A stretch of 64,000 bases of DNA from Bacillota bacterium (GCA_023430885.1 JAEYYH010000005.1:62001-126000), one strand, 5' to 3'; numbered from the stretch's first letter, positions 53,623-62,390 are shown. Translations and numbers: made by a program. The notes: generated by a model from the sequence alone, not told the origin.

Positions 53623-53648
53623 TGAGTATTTAGTTACTCTTTTTTTGA
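53623..53648 (+). terminator. Weak hairpin with T-tract after the DUF421-like gene
   Basis: GAGTA (53624-53628) and TACTC (53635-53639) followed by eight T. Short stem, probable terminator. Confidence 0.5.
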
Positions 53649-53697
53649 CAATATACGCCTTTTTTGATATCATATTTCTAGATAGGAGAATGACAAT

Positions 53698-54144
53698 ATG
53701 AAAAAGATTTTTTTGGGAGTTATTAGTATTAGTCTAATATTTTTATTAGCAGGATGTGGATCTTCAAAAAATATAGATTTAGATAAGGCATATGCTAATT
53801 TAGAAAATGATTATACTGGTTTTATAAAAATAGATGATGACACATTAAATGGCAATTATGGAATTGATTTAAGTGTATTTAAAGATTATTTAGTAGTCAT
53901 GAGTGAAGCAGGTACTACAAGTAAGATGTACGCTATATTTGAAGTAGGTAATTCTTATGAAGATGCTGAAGATGAAGTTACATATTTTGTAGACAAGTAT
54001 GTTGAGAGTTGGGATAATGGTTATTTTCCTGATGAAACAAAACTAGTTAATGAAGGTACAGTTGAAAAATACGGTAATTATATTATCTATGTTGTAAATG
54101 AAGATGCTGATAGTGTAATTTCTAAAATAAAAGGTAGTAATTAG
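53698..54144 (+). CDS. DUF4358 lipoprotein
   Basis: The 148-residue protein has lipobox LLAGC (Cys20) and the DUF4358 layout (YGIDLSVFKDYLV, ending KYGNYIIYVVNEDADSVISKI). This family is often found beside MBOAT and DHHW genes, as here, and is probably part of the same surface-glycan acylation machine. AGGAG ribosome site. Confidence 0.82.
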   Translation: MKKIFLGVISISLIFLLAGCGSSKNIDLDKAYANLENDYTGFIKIDDDTLNGNYGIDLSVFKDYLVVMSEAGTTSKMYAIFEVGNSYEDAEDEVTYFVDKYVESWDNGYFPDETKLVNEGTVEKYGNYIIYVVNEDADSVISKIKGSN

Positions 54145-54156
54145 GAGGAGATTGTA

Positions 54157-55566
54157 ATGGTTTTTAGTAGCATTCCATTTTTGTTCTTCTTTTTTCCTTT
54201 ATTTTTAATCTTATATTACGCATCACCATACAAATATAAAAATATTATACTTTTAATATTTAGTTTAATATTCTATGCTTGGGGAGAACCAATATATATA
54301 TTGTTAATGATATTTTCTTCGTTAGTTGATTATATTAATGGGAAAAATATTGAGAAATATCAAAATGATAGAAAAAAGAAGAGATTTTTCTTAATCTTAT
54401 CAATAATGATAAATCTAGGTTTACTTGGTTTTTTTAAGTATGCAGATTTTCTTATAGATATTATTAATTCTATTCTTAATGTTGATATACCACTTCTTAG
54501 GTTAGGTCTTCCAATAGGAATAAGTTTTTATACTTTTCAGACAATGAGTTATGTTATTGATGTTTATAGGGGAACAGTAAGAGCTGAACATAGTTATTCT
54601 AATTATATGGCATATGTTTCAATGTTTCCTCAACTTATAGCAGGCCCTATCGTAAGATATGAAGATGTAGCTAAGGAACTTAAACATAGAGAAATAACAT
54701 TCTCTAAATTTTGTGAAGGTTTGCTTAGATTTATGCGAGGTTTATTTAAAAAGGTTTTAATTGCTAATAATGTCGGTTACTTATTTGCTATTATTAGCAC
54801 AATGACTACTGGAGAAATGTCAGTATTATCTGCATGGCTTGGAATAATAGCTTTTACTTTCCAAATCTATTTTGATTTTAGTGGTTATAGTGATATGGCA
54901 ATTGGTATGGGTAAAATGATTGGATTTACTTATCTTGAAAACTTTGATCATCCATATATTTCTAAAAGTATAACAGAATTTTGGCGTAGATGGCATATGT
55001 CATTATCAACTTGGTTTAAAGATTATGTATATATCCCATTAGGCGGTTCTAAGGTATCTCGTATAATTAATATTAGAAATATCCTAATAGTATGGATGCT
55101 TACTGGTTTATGGCATGGTGCTAGTTTAAACTTTATTTTATGGGGATTATATTATGGTATAGTCTTAATACTAGAAAAGTTTATTTTGAAAAAATATATT
55201 GATAGACTTCCCAATAGTTTAAAACATATTTATACTCTAATATTAATCCTAATAGGATGGTTAATATTTGCGTTTGATGATATTAGTAAACTACAAAGTT
55301 TTGCTAAAATAATGTTTGGTTTTGGTAATGTACCTTTCATAAATAGTAACTTTATATATTACTTTGAAAATTACTTTATTATATTAGTAATTAGTGCATT
55401 ATTTTCAATGCCAATATACTCTAAGATAAAAGAATATTTAAAGAAAATTAGATTTCCAAAAACATTATTTGTTATAGTTCTTATTACATATGTATTATTA
55501 TTTATAGTAACTATAAGTTATTTAGTAAATGATACATATAATCCATTTTTATATTTTAGATTTTGA
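54157..55566 (+). CDS. MBOAT family O-acyltransferase (AlgI/DltB-like)
   Basis: The 469-residue membrane protein has about ten helices and the MBOAT signatures FPQLIAGPIVRYED, FWRRWHMSLSTWFKDYVYIPLGG and the active His in LTGLWHGASLNFILWG (about residue 325). It would pass acetyl groups from a cytoplasmic donor to a surface polymer. Twelve bases follow the DUF4358 gene and 8 precede the DHHW gene. TGA stop. Confidence 0.94.
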   Translation: MVFSSIPFLFFFFPLFLILYYASPYKYKNIILLIFSLIFYAWGEPIYILLMIFSSLVDYINGKNIEKYQNDRKKKRFFLILSIMINLGLLGFFKYADFLIDIINSILNVDIPLLRLGLPIGISFYTFQTMSYVIDVYRGTVRAEHSYSNYMAYVSMFPQLIAGPIVRYEDVAKELKHREITFSKFCEGLLRFMRGLFKKVLIANNVGYLFAIISTMTTGEMSVLSAWLGIIAFTFQIYFDFSGYSDMAIGMGKMIGFTYLENFDHPYISKSITEFWRRWHMSLSTWFKDYVYIPLGGSKVSRIINIRNILIVWMLTGLWHGASLNFILWGLYYGIVLILEKFILKKYIDRLPNSLKHIYTLILILIGWLIFAFDDISKLQSFAKIMFGFGNVPFINSNFIYYFENYFIILVISALFSMPIYSKIKEYLKKIRFPKTLFVIVLITYVLLFIVTISYLVNDTYNPFLYFRF

Positions 55567-55574
55567 GGTGAGTT

Positions 55575-56696
55575 ATGAAAAAAGGTTATAATAAAATTGT
55601 TGCATGTATATTAATATTGATGATTTTTAGCTTGCCTGTAATTTTTTTCGCCGAATCTAAAAAAGGATTTTCTGAAAATGAAAATAGGGTACTTCAAAAT
55701 TTTCCGAATTTTACTTTAAAAAAATTATTTAATGGTAAGTATATAACTGAATTAGAAAATTATTTAACTGATCAGTTTCCATTTAGAGATAATTTTATGA
55801 GTATAAAAACAGGTACTGATAAGTTACTTGGTAAAGAAGATATTAATGAGGTATATTTAGCGGATAATGATTATTTACTTGAAAAGTATAATGCTCCTGA
55901 AAACAATGATCGCTTAATAAATGTTCTTAATAAATTTAATACTACTATTAATTATGTTAATACAAATCTAATGTTAGTTCCTACTAGTATAAGTATTAAT
56001 AATGACTTGCTACCAAATAATGCTCCTACATACAGTGAAGTAGATAGTATAAATTATATTTATAATAAGATTCGTTTTGATACCATTAACGTTTATAATA
56101 CACTTCTTACACATAATGTTGATTACCAAATGTACTATCGACTAGATCATCACTGGACTAGCTATGGAGCTTATTATGCTTATGTAGAGTATGCAAGAGC
56201 CAATAATTTAAAAGCATATAGTTTGAATAGTTTTGATATCAAAGAAGTAACAAATGATTTTAATGGAACTTTATATTCTAAAACTAGTGACTATACTAGA
56301 AAATCTGATTCAATATACACATTTTCTTTGCCTAATACTAGTTACACAGTAGATTATGTTTATAGTGATAAAGAAACAGATACACTATATGATGATAGTT
56401 ATTTAGACATGAAAGATAAATATTCTTATTTCTTAGATAATAATCATCCATTAATAGTAGTAACAAACAATAATATTAATACTGATAAAGAATTAATAGT
56501 TATAAAAGACAGTTTTGCTAATAGTATAATTCCTTTCTTAATAAATCATTATAAGAAAATACATATTATTGATCCTAGATATTATAAAACTAGTATTAGT
56601 AAGTATATATTAGAAAATAAAGCTATTACAGATTGTTTAATTCTTTATAACATAAATACTATAGATAGTGATCTAGGCGTTTTTGGAATAAAATAA
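55575..56696 (+). CDS. DHHW-family (AlgJ/AlgX-like) extracellular acetyltransferase component
   Basis: The 373-residue protein has an N-terminal signal anchor (about 7-26) and an SGNH-like domain: SENENRVLQNFPNFT, DQFPFRD, the DHHW motif in YRLDHHWTSYGAYYA (about residues 193-196) and the catalytic Ser in VIKDSFANSIIPFL. It takes acyl groups from the MBOAT protein and puts them on a polymer outside the cell. Last gene of the three-gene unit. Confidence 0.92.
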   Translation: MKKGYNKIVACILILMIFSLPVIFFAESKKGFSENENRVLQNFPNFTLKKLFNGKYITELENYLTDQFPFRDNFMSIKTGTDKLLGKEDINEVYLADNDYLLEKYNAPENNDRLINVLNKFNTTINYVNTNLMLVPTSISINNDLLPNNAPTYSEVDSINYIYNKIRFDTINVYNTLLTHNVDYQMYYRLDHHWTSYGAYYAYVEYARANNLKAYSLNSFDIKEVTNDFNGTLYSKTSDYTRKSDSIYTFSLPNTSYTVDYVYSDKETDTLYDDSYLDMKDKYSYFLDNNHPLIVVTNNNINTDKELIVIKDSFANSIIPFLINHYKKIHIIDPRYYKTSISKYILENKAITDCLILYNINTIDSDLGVFGIK

Positions 56697-56707
56697 TATT
56701 TCGAAGT

Positions 56708-56730
56708 AAAAGAGATTTGTCTCTTTTTTG
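56708..56730 (+). terminator. Terminator after the MBOAT/DHHW unit
   Basis: AAAAGAGA (56708-56715), loop TTTG, TCTCTTTT (56720-56727), then T. Confidence 0.85.
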
Positions 56731-57437
56731 ATTTTATCTTTTTACTATATTATACAGATTAATTTAAATTTGATTTAAATTGTAATTCGTCAAGTTTTTT
56801 GTGATAATCGTGTTTGATACAATCTTTAAATTGAGCATTGATATTGTCACCCCGGGGTATTATGTTTGCACACATAAGCAATAACATACTTTGTTTGATA
56901 TTATATTCATGGTTTTTGTTATATATAAAACTCTTATACATGTTTCACGTTCAAAATGCAACATTATATTGTTAAAATTAACGTTGTATTTGAATGATAG
57001 ATAATGTTAAATCAATAAAATAAGAATCCAAATATTTACTTATGCAAGATGATAATCCTTCTACGTTATAGAAATCAATTATAAACAATATATTTTATTT
57101 TTCTCTATATGTTTCTTACATTTTCAATATATTCTTTAATTTATCAGAATATTTCCTGCATAATTTGATAGGACAAACTAATTTCATATACGGCTATTGT
57201 GATTCGCCATCAACTAAAAAATCGACTCATTTAACACAATAATATTGCATATGGATAACAGTTTTAGTATATTGTATACTGCAAAATTATGTGATAAAAT
57301 AAAGTTAATAATTTAAAGGAAATGTAGTAGCTCATCTATGTAAGTTTTTAAAATTCTTTTTATTAGAGAGAGTGAGATGATGCGTGAAATAATATAAAAG
57401 GAAAGTTAGTATTTATATTGATATAATAGGAGGAAAA
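56731..57437. other. Gene-poor stretch with a possible decayed ORF
   Basis: About 700 bases with no convincing gene, the longest such stretch here. On the minus strand 56759-56941 is an open frame of 60 codons with no ribosome site; its part around NIIPRGDNINAQFKDCIK looks protein-like and uses a CGG codon that is rare in this window. The perfect palindrome ACCCCGGGGT (56849-56858) is strikingly GC-rich. The rest is AT-rich sequence with a TATAAT at 57422-57427 directly before the next ribosome site. Confidence 0.4.
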
Positions 57438-57911
57438 ATGAAAATAATATCAAGATTAACTTTTGTCCCTTTAATTCTTTTTACTATTTTATGCACTTTT
57501 ACCTTTAATAATAGAGTTAAAGCGTTGTACAATCCAACTTCATATTATGACGCAATTTCTTGGATATACACATATGATGCTACATATACTCCATCTTACA
57601 ATTGTCTGGGTTGGGCTACTGGAAGTATGACGTGGGAGTGGCCATCATTATGGGGAAGCGCAGCTACTAAAAGTCAGGTTGATGCTTATCTCATATCCAA
57701 AGGATACTATTCCGTTTCTTCTACCTCTACTGTAAAAAAAATAATAGCTTATGGTTCAAGCACTAGTTCTATAGTACATTTTGCTAAAGTTAATTCAGGA
57801 GCTGTTTCAGCAAAATGGGGTCAACTTGAAAGATTTACACATGGAATTAGTATAAATCCATACATATCTACAGGTGTTTATGGATCATCAAGGGCATATT
57901 ATGCTAAGTAA
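57438..57911 (+). CDS. Secreted DUF7689-like protein with a Cys-His papain-like pattern
   Basis: The 157-residue protein has a signal peptide (cleavage near VKA, about residue 30) and a compact domain with Tyr/Trp-rich patches: YNCLGWATGS (Cys about 55), SIVHFAKVNSGAV (His about 113) and SAKWGQLERFTHG. The NC(L/I)xWAxG...xVHxAxV...xxWxxKxG layout recalls DUF7689 and, more loosely, NlpC/CHAP-type cysteine hydrolases. Family assignment is from memory. AGGAGG ribosome site. A membrane-anchored protein gene follows after 15 bases. Function unknown. Confidence 0.72.
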   Translation: MKIISRLTFVPLILFTILCTFTFNNRVKALYNPTSYYDAISWIYTYDATYTPSYNCLGWATGSMTWEWPSLWGSAATKSQVDAYLISKGYYSVSSTSTVKKIIAYGSSTSSIVHFAKVNSGAVSAKWGQLERFTHGISINPYISTGVYGSSRAYYAK

Positions 57912-57926
57912 GGAGGATAAAAGTAA

Positions 57927-58700
57927 ATGAAAAAAATATTATTAATAGCTATATTTATTCTTTTTGTAACTTTTGTATTGTTTTTCGCTGATAGAAAAAC
58001 TTTATATGCAAAAACAATGGAGAACGTAAACACCATATCAGAAGAAATAAACAATGATATGAGTGATTTGATATTAAGTAGCAATATACTAAGTTATTCC
58101 TCTAGTCCTTATGAAATAGTAGCTAATAATGAGGATTATGACAAACTTGTATCTTTAGGAGTTGTTGCAGTAAAACCTCTATATGATAAAATTATTAATA
58201 GTCCTGAGAATGGATTAATTGAATATATATATGCTATGGCAATAGAAGATATAATGTCACAAAATTTCACATATGTGACAAATTCAAGCCAATTAAACCT
58301 TGAGGTTATGGAAGAAAACCATTATACTATTGAAGATTTAAATTATGGTTGGGCTAATGCGAAGGAATTTGCTGAAGCTTTCTCAACATACATAAAAGAA
58401 ATTCCAGCAACATATGAAAGTATAAAAAATAATAAAACACTAACTTATGATATTAAGATTGAAAAAATGTCGAAAATAGGATTAGGTGTTATACCATATC
58501 TTATAGAAGAAATAAATGATAGTACAGATTCAATAGATTTAGCTAAGGATGCGTTGATTTCAATTTTGATTAATTATAACATGGATAAAGAATTTACAGA
58601 TTCTTTTTCAAAAATTAACGATAGTTATGAAAAAGATTCATTAATAACTATTTGGATAGATAAAAATTTTGAAACATATGATTTATTAAAACAGATATAG
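57927..58700 (+). CDS. Signal-anchored helical protein, HEAT-like
   Basis: The 257-residue protein has an N-terminal helix (about 4-22) and an acidic, wholly helical extracellular part. Two stretches resemble each other: DKLVSLGVVAVKPLYDKII and EKMSKIGLGVIPYLIEEIN, as in HEAT-like repeats. It follows the secreted Cys-His protein by 15 bases, so a partner or immunity role is possible, without direct evidence. Confidence 0.68.
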   Translation: MKKILLIAIFILFVTFVLFFADRKTLYAKTMENVNTISEEINNDMSDLILSSNILSYSSSPYEIVANNEDYDKLVSLGVVAVKPLYDKIINSPENGLIEYIYAMAIEDIMSQNFTYVTNSSQLNLEVMEENHYTIEDLNYGWANAKEFAEAFSTYIKEIPATYESIKNNKTLTYDIKIEKMSKIGLGVIPYLIEEINDSTDSIDLAKDALISILINYNMDKEFTDSFSKINDSYEKDSLITIWIDKNFETYDLLKQI

Positions 58701-58743
58701 AATTAAAATAAAATTTTATATATTTTACAAGTTAGGAGGTCTT

Positions 58744-59184
58744 ATGAAAATAAGTAAAAATAAATTTGTTATTATATTAGGAGCTATAAGTGTTTTGATT
58801 TTTGGAATAGTTATTTTTAATCTTTGTCGTAATAAATCTGATAACTATTTTTATGTTAAAACTACTGTCACAAAATATTCTTCTTCAATGAGTCAACTAA
58901 AAGGATTTCCATTTAAAATAATGTGTAATAATGATCAAAAAATTACAATTACAATTACTGATGGTTTTTTATTTAACAATATTAATCTAGTTGAAAGCAA
59001 TAACAATACATATGTAGCAAATTGCAACCAAACAGTATATTGGAATTTTATGGATGAAGAAAATAATATTAAAGACATAGATACTGTCAAATTATATTTT
59101 AAATCATCTGATAGCAAATTAGTTGAAGAAGAGTTTGCTTTAAAGCGTGATACTGATGGCAATTATTTACTAACTTCTAATTAA
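58744..59184 (+). CDS. Unknown protein with one membrane helix
   Basis: The 146-residue protein has an N-terminal helix (about 8-27) and a beta-rich extracellular domain with two Cys (IMCNNDQ, VANCNQTVYW). AGGAGG ribosome site; 43 bases after the HEAT-like gene and likely in the same unit. No family recognised. Confidence 0.68.
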   Translation: MKISKNKFVIILGAISVLIFGIVIFNLCRNKSDNYFYVKTTVTKYSSSMSQLKGFPFKIMCNNDQKITITITDGFLFNNINLVESNNNTYVANCNQTVYWNFMDEENNIKDIDTVKLYFKSSDSKLVEEEFALKRDTDGNYLLTSN

Positions 59185-59203
59185 TTTTATTGATTAAACT
59201 TTT

Positions 59204-59228
59204 GAGATTTTAATAAAATCTCTTTTTT
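59204..59228 (+). terminator. Terminator after the three-gene accessory unit
   Basis: GAGATTTT (59204-59211), loop AAT, AAAATCTC (59215-59222), then T. Confidence 0.85.
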
Positions 59229-59478
59229 AAGTTCAATAGATTGCTAGATATATTTCTATACTAGATTGCTACAATAATACCACAACATACTAACTATATT
59301 TGAATTTTTCATAATAAATATTCTTAATAACAGTCGTAAACTTTACTTTTCATTTTGCGTATTTAAAATTTTTACTAAAATACAATTAAAATGTAGTATA
59401 TATATATAATGATTATAAAATATTTAAAATAAAGTTATAATTTAATTATTACATATATTTTTTATAAGAAAAAAATGA
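59229..59478. other. AT-rich intergenic stretch before a pilin gene
   Basis: About 250 bases after the terminator with no open frame and no clear RNA; many TATA-like sequences, none distinctive. Confidence 0.4.
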
Positions 59479-59498
59479 TATACTATTTATAGATGATA
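59479..59498 (+). promoter_or_regulatory. Shared pilin-gene leader block (copy 2)
   Basis: The same 20 bases as at 44665-44684, here preceded by TGA so that TGATATACT makes an extended -10 box; AAGGAAGTG, the ribosome site, follows. Confidence 0.5.
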
Positions 59499-59510
59499 AG
59501 GAAGTGCCAT

Positions 59511-59897
59511 ATGTATAAAAAAAGAAATGGTTTCTCATTAGTAGAATTATTAGCAGTTATTATATTATTAGGTGTTGTTGCACTAATAATTGTGCCATCA
59601 GCAATAAAAACTCTAGAAAATTCTAAAAAACAATCTTTTGAAAATAGTGTTATTGGTTTGATAACGTCTGCTACTAACTATATGGGTACAAGTGATTTTG
59701 TAGAATGGCCAGGTGGTTTAACTATAAGTAATATTCAAACAAATAATTTATTTGAAGCTAAGAACATTGATAAGTTTACGGGTGGTACTTTATATAATAG
59801 TTATGGAACCATAACTGTCCAAAATATAACTGATGGTAATTACTGTGCCAATGGTAAGAAAAATAGTTTAACCATTACTAAAGGAAATTGTAGTTAA
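59511..59897 (+). CDS. Small type IV pilin-like protein
   Basis: The 128-residue protein has leader MYKKRNG|FSLVELLAV with Glu at +5 and a long hydrophobic helix, then a small body ending in a Cys pair (DGNYCANG and KGNCS). That ending matches the pilin body of the 901-residue fusion at 1515 (DGKYCATG...DGKC). Start at 59511 after AAGGAAG. Confidence 0.88.
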   Translation: MYKKRNGFSLVELLAVIILLGVVALIIVPSAIKTLENSKKQSFENSVIGLITSATNYMGTSDFVEWPGGLTISNIQTNNLFEAKNIDKFTGGTLYNSYGTITVQNITDGNYCANGKKNSLTITKGNCS

Positions 59898-59905
59898 ACT
59901 TCATT

Positions 59906-59947
59906 GCCTAATTGGTTATAGTGTGTTATAATTGATTAGGCTTTTTT
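59906..59947 (+). terminator. Terminator whose loop carries the next promoter
   Basis: GCCTAAT (59906-59912) pairs with ATTAGGC (59935-59941), followed by six T. The 22-base loop contains TGTTATAAT (59924-59932), the likely -10 of the RNase J gene. Confidence 0.65.
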
Positions 59948-59967
59948 AATGGAAAGAAAGGAGATTT

Positions 59968-61614
59968 ATGAGTAAAATAAAAATATTTGCATTAGGGGGA
60001 TTAAATGATATCGGCAAAAACATGTATGTTGTTGAAGTTGATAAAGATATCTTTTTATTTGATGCAGGATTAAAATATGCGGATGACAAAATGTTAGGTG
60101 TAGATTATATAATTCCTAACTTTGATTATTTAAAAGAAAATATTGCAAGAGTGCAAGGGTTATTTATTACCCATGGGCATCAATTACAAATGGGAGCAGT
60201 AGCGGATATATTAACGGAATTACCAACTTTAAAGATTTATGGTACTGCTTTTACTTTAAACATGTTAAGAGAAGAATTAACTAACGAAGGTATGAAAACG
60301 GATAATCTATTTGAATTAAAACCTCATCGTAAAGTTAACTTTGGAAGTAATGCTATATTTCCAATAAGTCTTACTCATTCTGTACCAGATACAGTAGGAT
60401 ATGTACTATATACACCAGATGGAGCTATATTCTATACTGGAAACTTTGCTTTTGATCCTACCATGGTAGGACCATATAAAACAGATATAGGTAAACTTGC
60501 ATATGTTGGTAAACAAGGAGTACTTTGTTTACTTAGTGAGTCATTATATGCTGATAAGAAGGGGTATACTTCCCCACAACATCGTTGTTCTTCTATATTT
60601 CGTGAAATGCTTGGTAAGAATGAAGGAAGAGTTCTTTTTAATATTTACGATTCCCAAGTTTATAGAATCCAAGAATTATTAACTGAAATAGAGAGAACAA
60701 ATCGAAAAGTTATTATTATGGGAAAAACTTTAGAAACACTTATTTATAATTGTATAGATAACGGTTATATAAAGTTTGATAAAACTAAAATTGGTAATAT
60801 TCATGATGTAAATGATAGAGGTACTATAGTAATTATTTCAGATGAAAGAGAAAAACCATTCTCAAATATCAAGAGAATAATAAGAGGTACTGATAAGTTT
60901 ATTAAGATTACTCCAGCTGATACAGTGGTTTTTGCTTCACAAGTATATGATGGCATGGAAAAAACAGCCACTGCTACTTATGATAGTTTAGCTAAATTAG
61001 GATGTAACTTAGTTATATTATCTACTAAAAAGTATTTATCACTTCATGCATCAAGTGAAGATTTAATGCTTATGCTTGATTTAATGCAACCAAAATACTA
61101 TTTCCCTGTAATTGGAGAATATAGACATCAAGTGGCTAATGCTGAAGTAGCTAAGCAAATTGGTATGAAAGAAGAAAACATCTTGCTTAGATTAGATGGT
61201 GATGTAATTACTTTTGAAAATGGTAATTTAGTTAATAATAATGAAAAAGTAAAAATAGATGATATTTTAATAGATGGTAAAACAATAGGTGATATTGGTG
61301 AAGCTGTATTAAAAGATCGTGAAGCACTTAGTGATAATGGTATTGTAGTAGTAACTGCCACTATCGATAGAGCAACAAAGAAAGTACTAGCTGGACCTGA
61401 AATATTAACACGTGGTTTTATTTATATAAAAGATAATATAGATATAATTAAAGAAGCTGAAAGAATTTCATTAGAAGTTATTAATGATAATATAAAAGAA
61501 AACTACGTAGATTTTAATAAAATAAAAGCTGGTATTAGAGATAAAGTTGGTAGATATTTATATTCTGAAACAGAATGTAAACCAATGGTTTTACTTGTTA
61601 TGCAAGAGGTTTAA
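59968..61614 (+). CDS. rnjB: RNase J2-like protein with a degenerate catalytic motif
   Basis: The 548-residue protein is full-length RNase J: beta-lactamase and beta-CASP domains and a C-terminal domain. The HxHxDH motif of the active RNase J1 is HGHQLQ here (His69, His71 kept; Asp and His replaced by Leu73 and Gln74). The next Asp motif GDF is GNF, and the beta-CASP SGH region reads SLHAS. Bacillus RNase J2 is also altered in these motifs and works as a partner of J1; this one is changed further and is probably a structural subunit. Strong AAAGGAGA ribosome site. Confidence 0.88.
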   Translation: MSKIKIFALGGLNDIGKNMYVVEVDKDIFLFDAGLKYADDKMLGVDYIIPNFDYLKENIARVQGLFITHGHQLQMGAVADILTELPTLKIYGTAFTLNMLREELTNEGMKTDNLFELKPHRKVNFGSNAIFPISLTHSVPDTVGYVLYTPDGAIFYTGNFAFDPTMVGPYKTDIGKLAYVGKQGVLCLLSESLYADKKGYTSPQHRCSSIFREMLGKNEGRVLFNIYDSQVYRIQELLTEIERTNRKVIIMGKTLETLIYNCIDNGYIKFDKTKIGNIHDVNDRGTIVIISDEREKPFSNIKRIIRGTDKFIKITPADTVVFASQVYDGMEKTATATYDSLAKLGCNLVILSTKKYLSLHASSEDLMLMLDLMQPKYYFPVIGEYRHQVANAEVAKQIGMKEENILLRLDGDVITFENGNLVNNNEKVKIDDILIDGKTIGDIGEAVLKDREALSDNGIVVVTATIDRATKKVLAGPEILTRGFIYIKDNIDIIKEAERISLEVINDNIKENYVDFNKIKAGIRDKVGRYLYSETECKPMVLLVMQEV

Positions 61615-61627
61615 TACCTCTTTTTTT
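61604..61627 (+). terminator. Terminator after the RNase J2-like gene
   Basis: AAGAGGT (61604-61610), loop TTAAT, ACCTCTT (61616-61622), T-tract. The stop is in the loop. Confidence 0.87.
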
Positions 61628-61663
61628 GTGCAAATGTGATATACTTATAATAGAGGTGTTAAT

Positions 61664-61978
61664 ATGAAAGAAGTTATTGTAACAAATTTAGGTAATTCTG
61701 GGTTACTTATACCAGGAGCCATTATAATATTGATTTTATTTATTGTATTACGTTTTTTTAGAGCATTATTTTCAGCTTCGTTTATAGGCTTTATTTTATC
61801 ATTGGTATCATACTTTGTATATGACTATATTTATATGAATTTCCCGTTAGTAGCATGTCTTTCATTTCTACTTTGTCTTACAGGATTTAGTAGTGGTGGT
61901 ATTATAAGAAAAGTACTTGCTCTTATTGGTCTAATTTTATCAGGATATATTATAATTCATACATTAGGTTTTGTTTAA
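61664..61978 (+). CDS. Unknown small membrane protein
   Basis: The 104-residue protein is nearly all hydrophobic, with about four helices (18-30, 36-55, 60-75, 83-102) and few charges. No family recognised. Own ribosome site AGAGGTG and terminator hairpin. Confidence 0.7.
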   Translation: MKEVIVTNLGNSGLLIPGAIIILILFIVLRFFRALFSASFIGFILSLVSYFVYDYIYMNFPLVACLSFLLCLTGFSSGGIIRKVLALIGLILSGYIIIHTLGFV

Positions 61979-61982
61979 ATTT

Positions 61983-62003
61983 GAGGATGCATTCCTCTTT
62001 TTT
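61983..62003 (+). terminator. Terminator after the small membrane protein
   Basis: GAGGA (61983-61987), loop TGCAT, TCCTC (61993-61997) and six T. Confidence 0.72.
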
Positions 62004-62057
62004 ATTGATATAAAATCTAAAAAGATATATAATAAAAGTAGAAAGTAGGAAAGTAAA

Positions 62058-62390
62058 ATGAAATTAGTCGTATTGATTTTAAAAGATGAAGAACTATTAG
62101 ATACATTTATAAAAAAATGTACTAGTAACAATATAAAAAATATAACTGTTCTTGAAAGTAATTCATATGAAACAGAAAAAATTGGTAGTAAAAGAAAACA
62201 CGATTCTCATATTCTTAATTCCATAAGATATATGCTTGATTATTATAATGATGAAAGTAGAACTATATTAGTCCCAGTTAATAATGAAAAGTTGGAAGAA
62301 TTAAAAAATATTATTAAAAGTTTAGTGCCAAGTGAACATTATACTTTAATGGTTGTTAATTTAGAAGAAATAATAGGACTTGAAAAGTAA
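62058..62390 (+). CDS. Small PII-like protein coupled to an antiporter
   Basis: The 110-residue soluble protein has a beta-alpha-beta pattern (MKLVVLILKDEELLDTFIKKC, NIKNITVLES, RTILVPVNNEKLEELKNII, HYTLMVVNLEEIIGL) like a PII or ferredoxin-like fold. It overlaps the antiporter gene by 1 base. PII-like proteins often control such transporters by binding nucleotides; that is inferred. Confidence 0.7.
   Translation: MKLVVLILKDEELLDTFIKKCTSNNIKNITVLESNSYETEKIGSKRKHDSHILNSIRYMLDYYNDESRTILVPVNNEKLEELKNIIKSLVPSEHYTLMVVNLEEIIGLEK

Noticed and set aside
60497..60682. Plus-strand frame inside the RNase J gene
   Set aside because: Alternative frame of a conserved gene; no family resemblance and no ribosome site.
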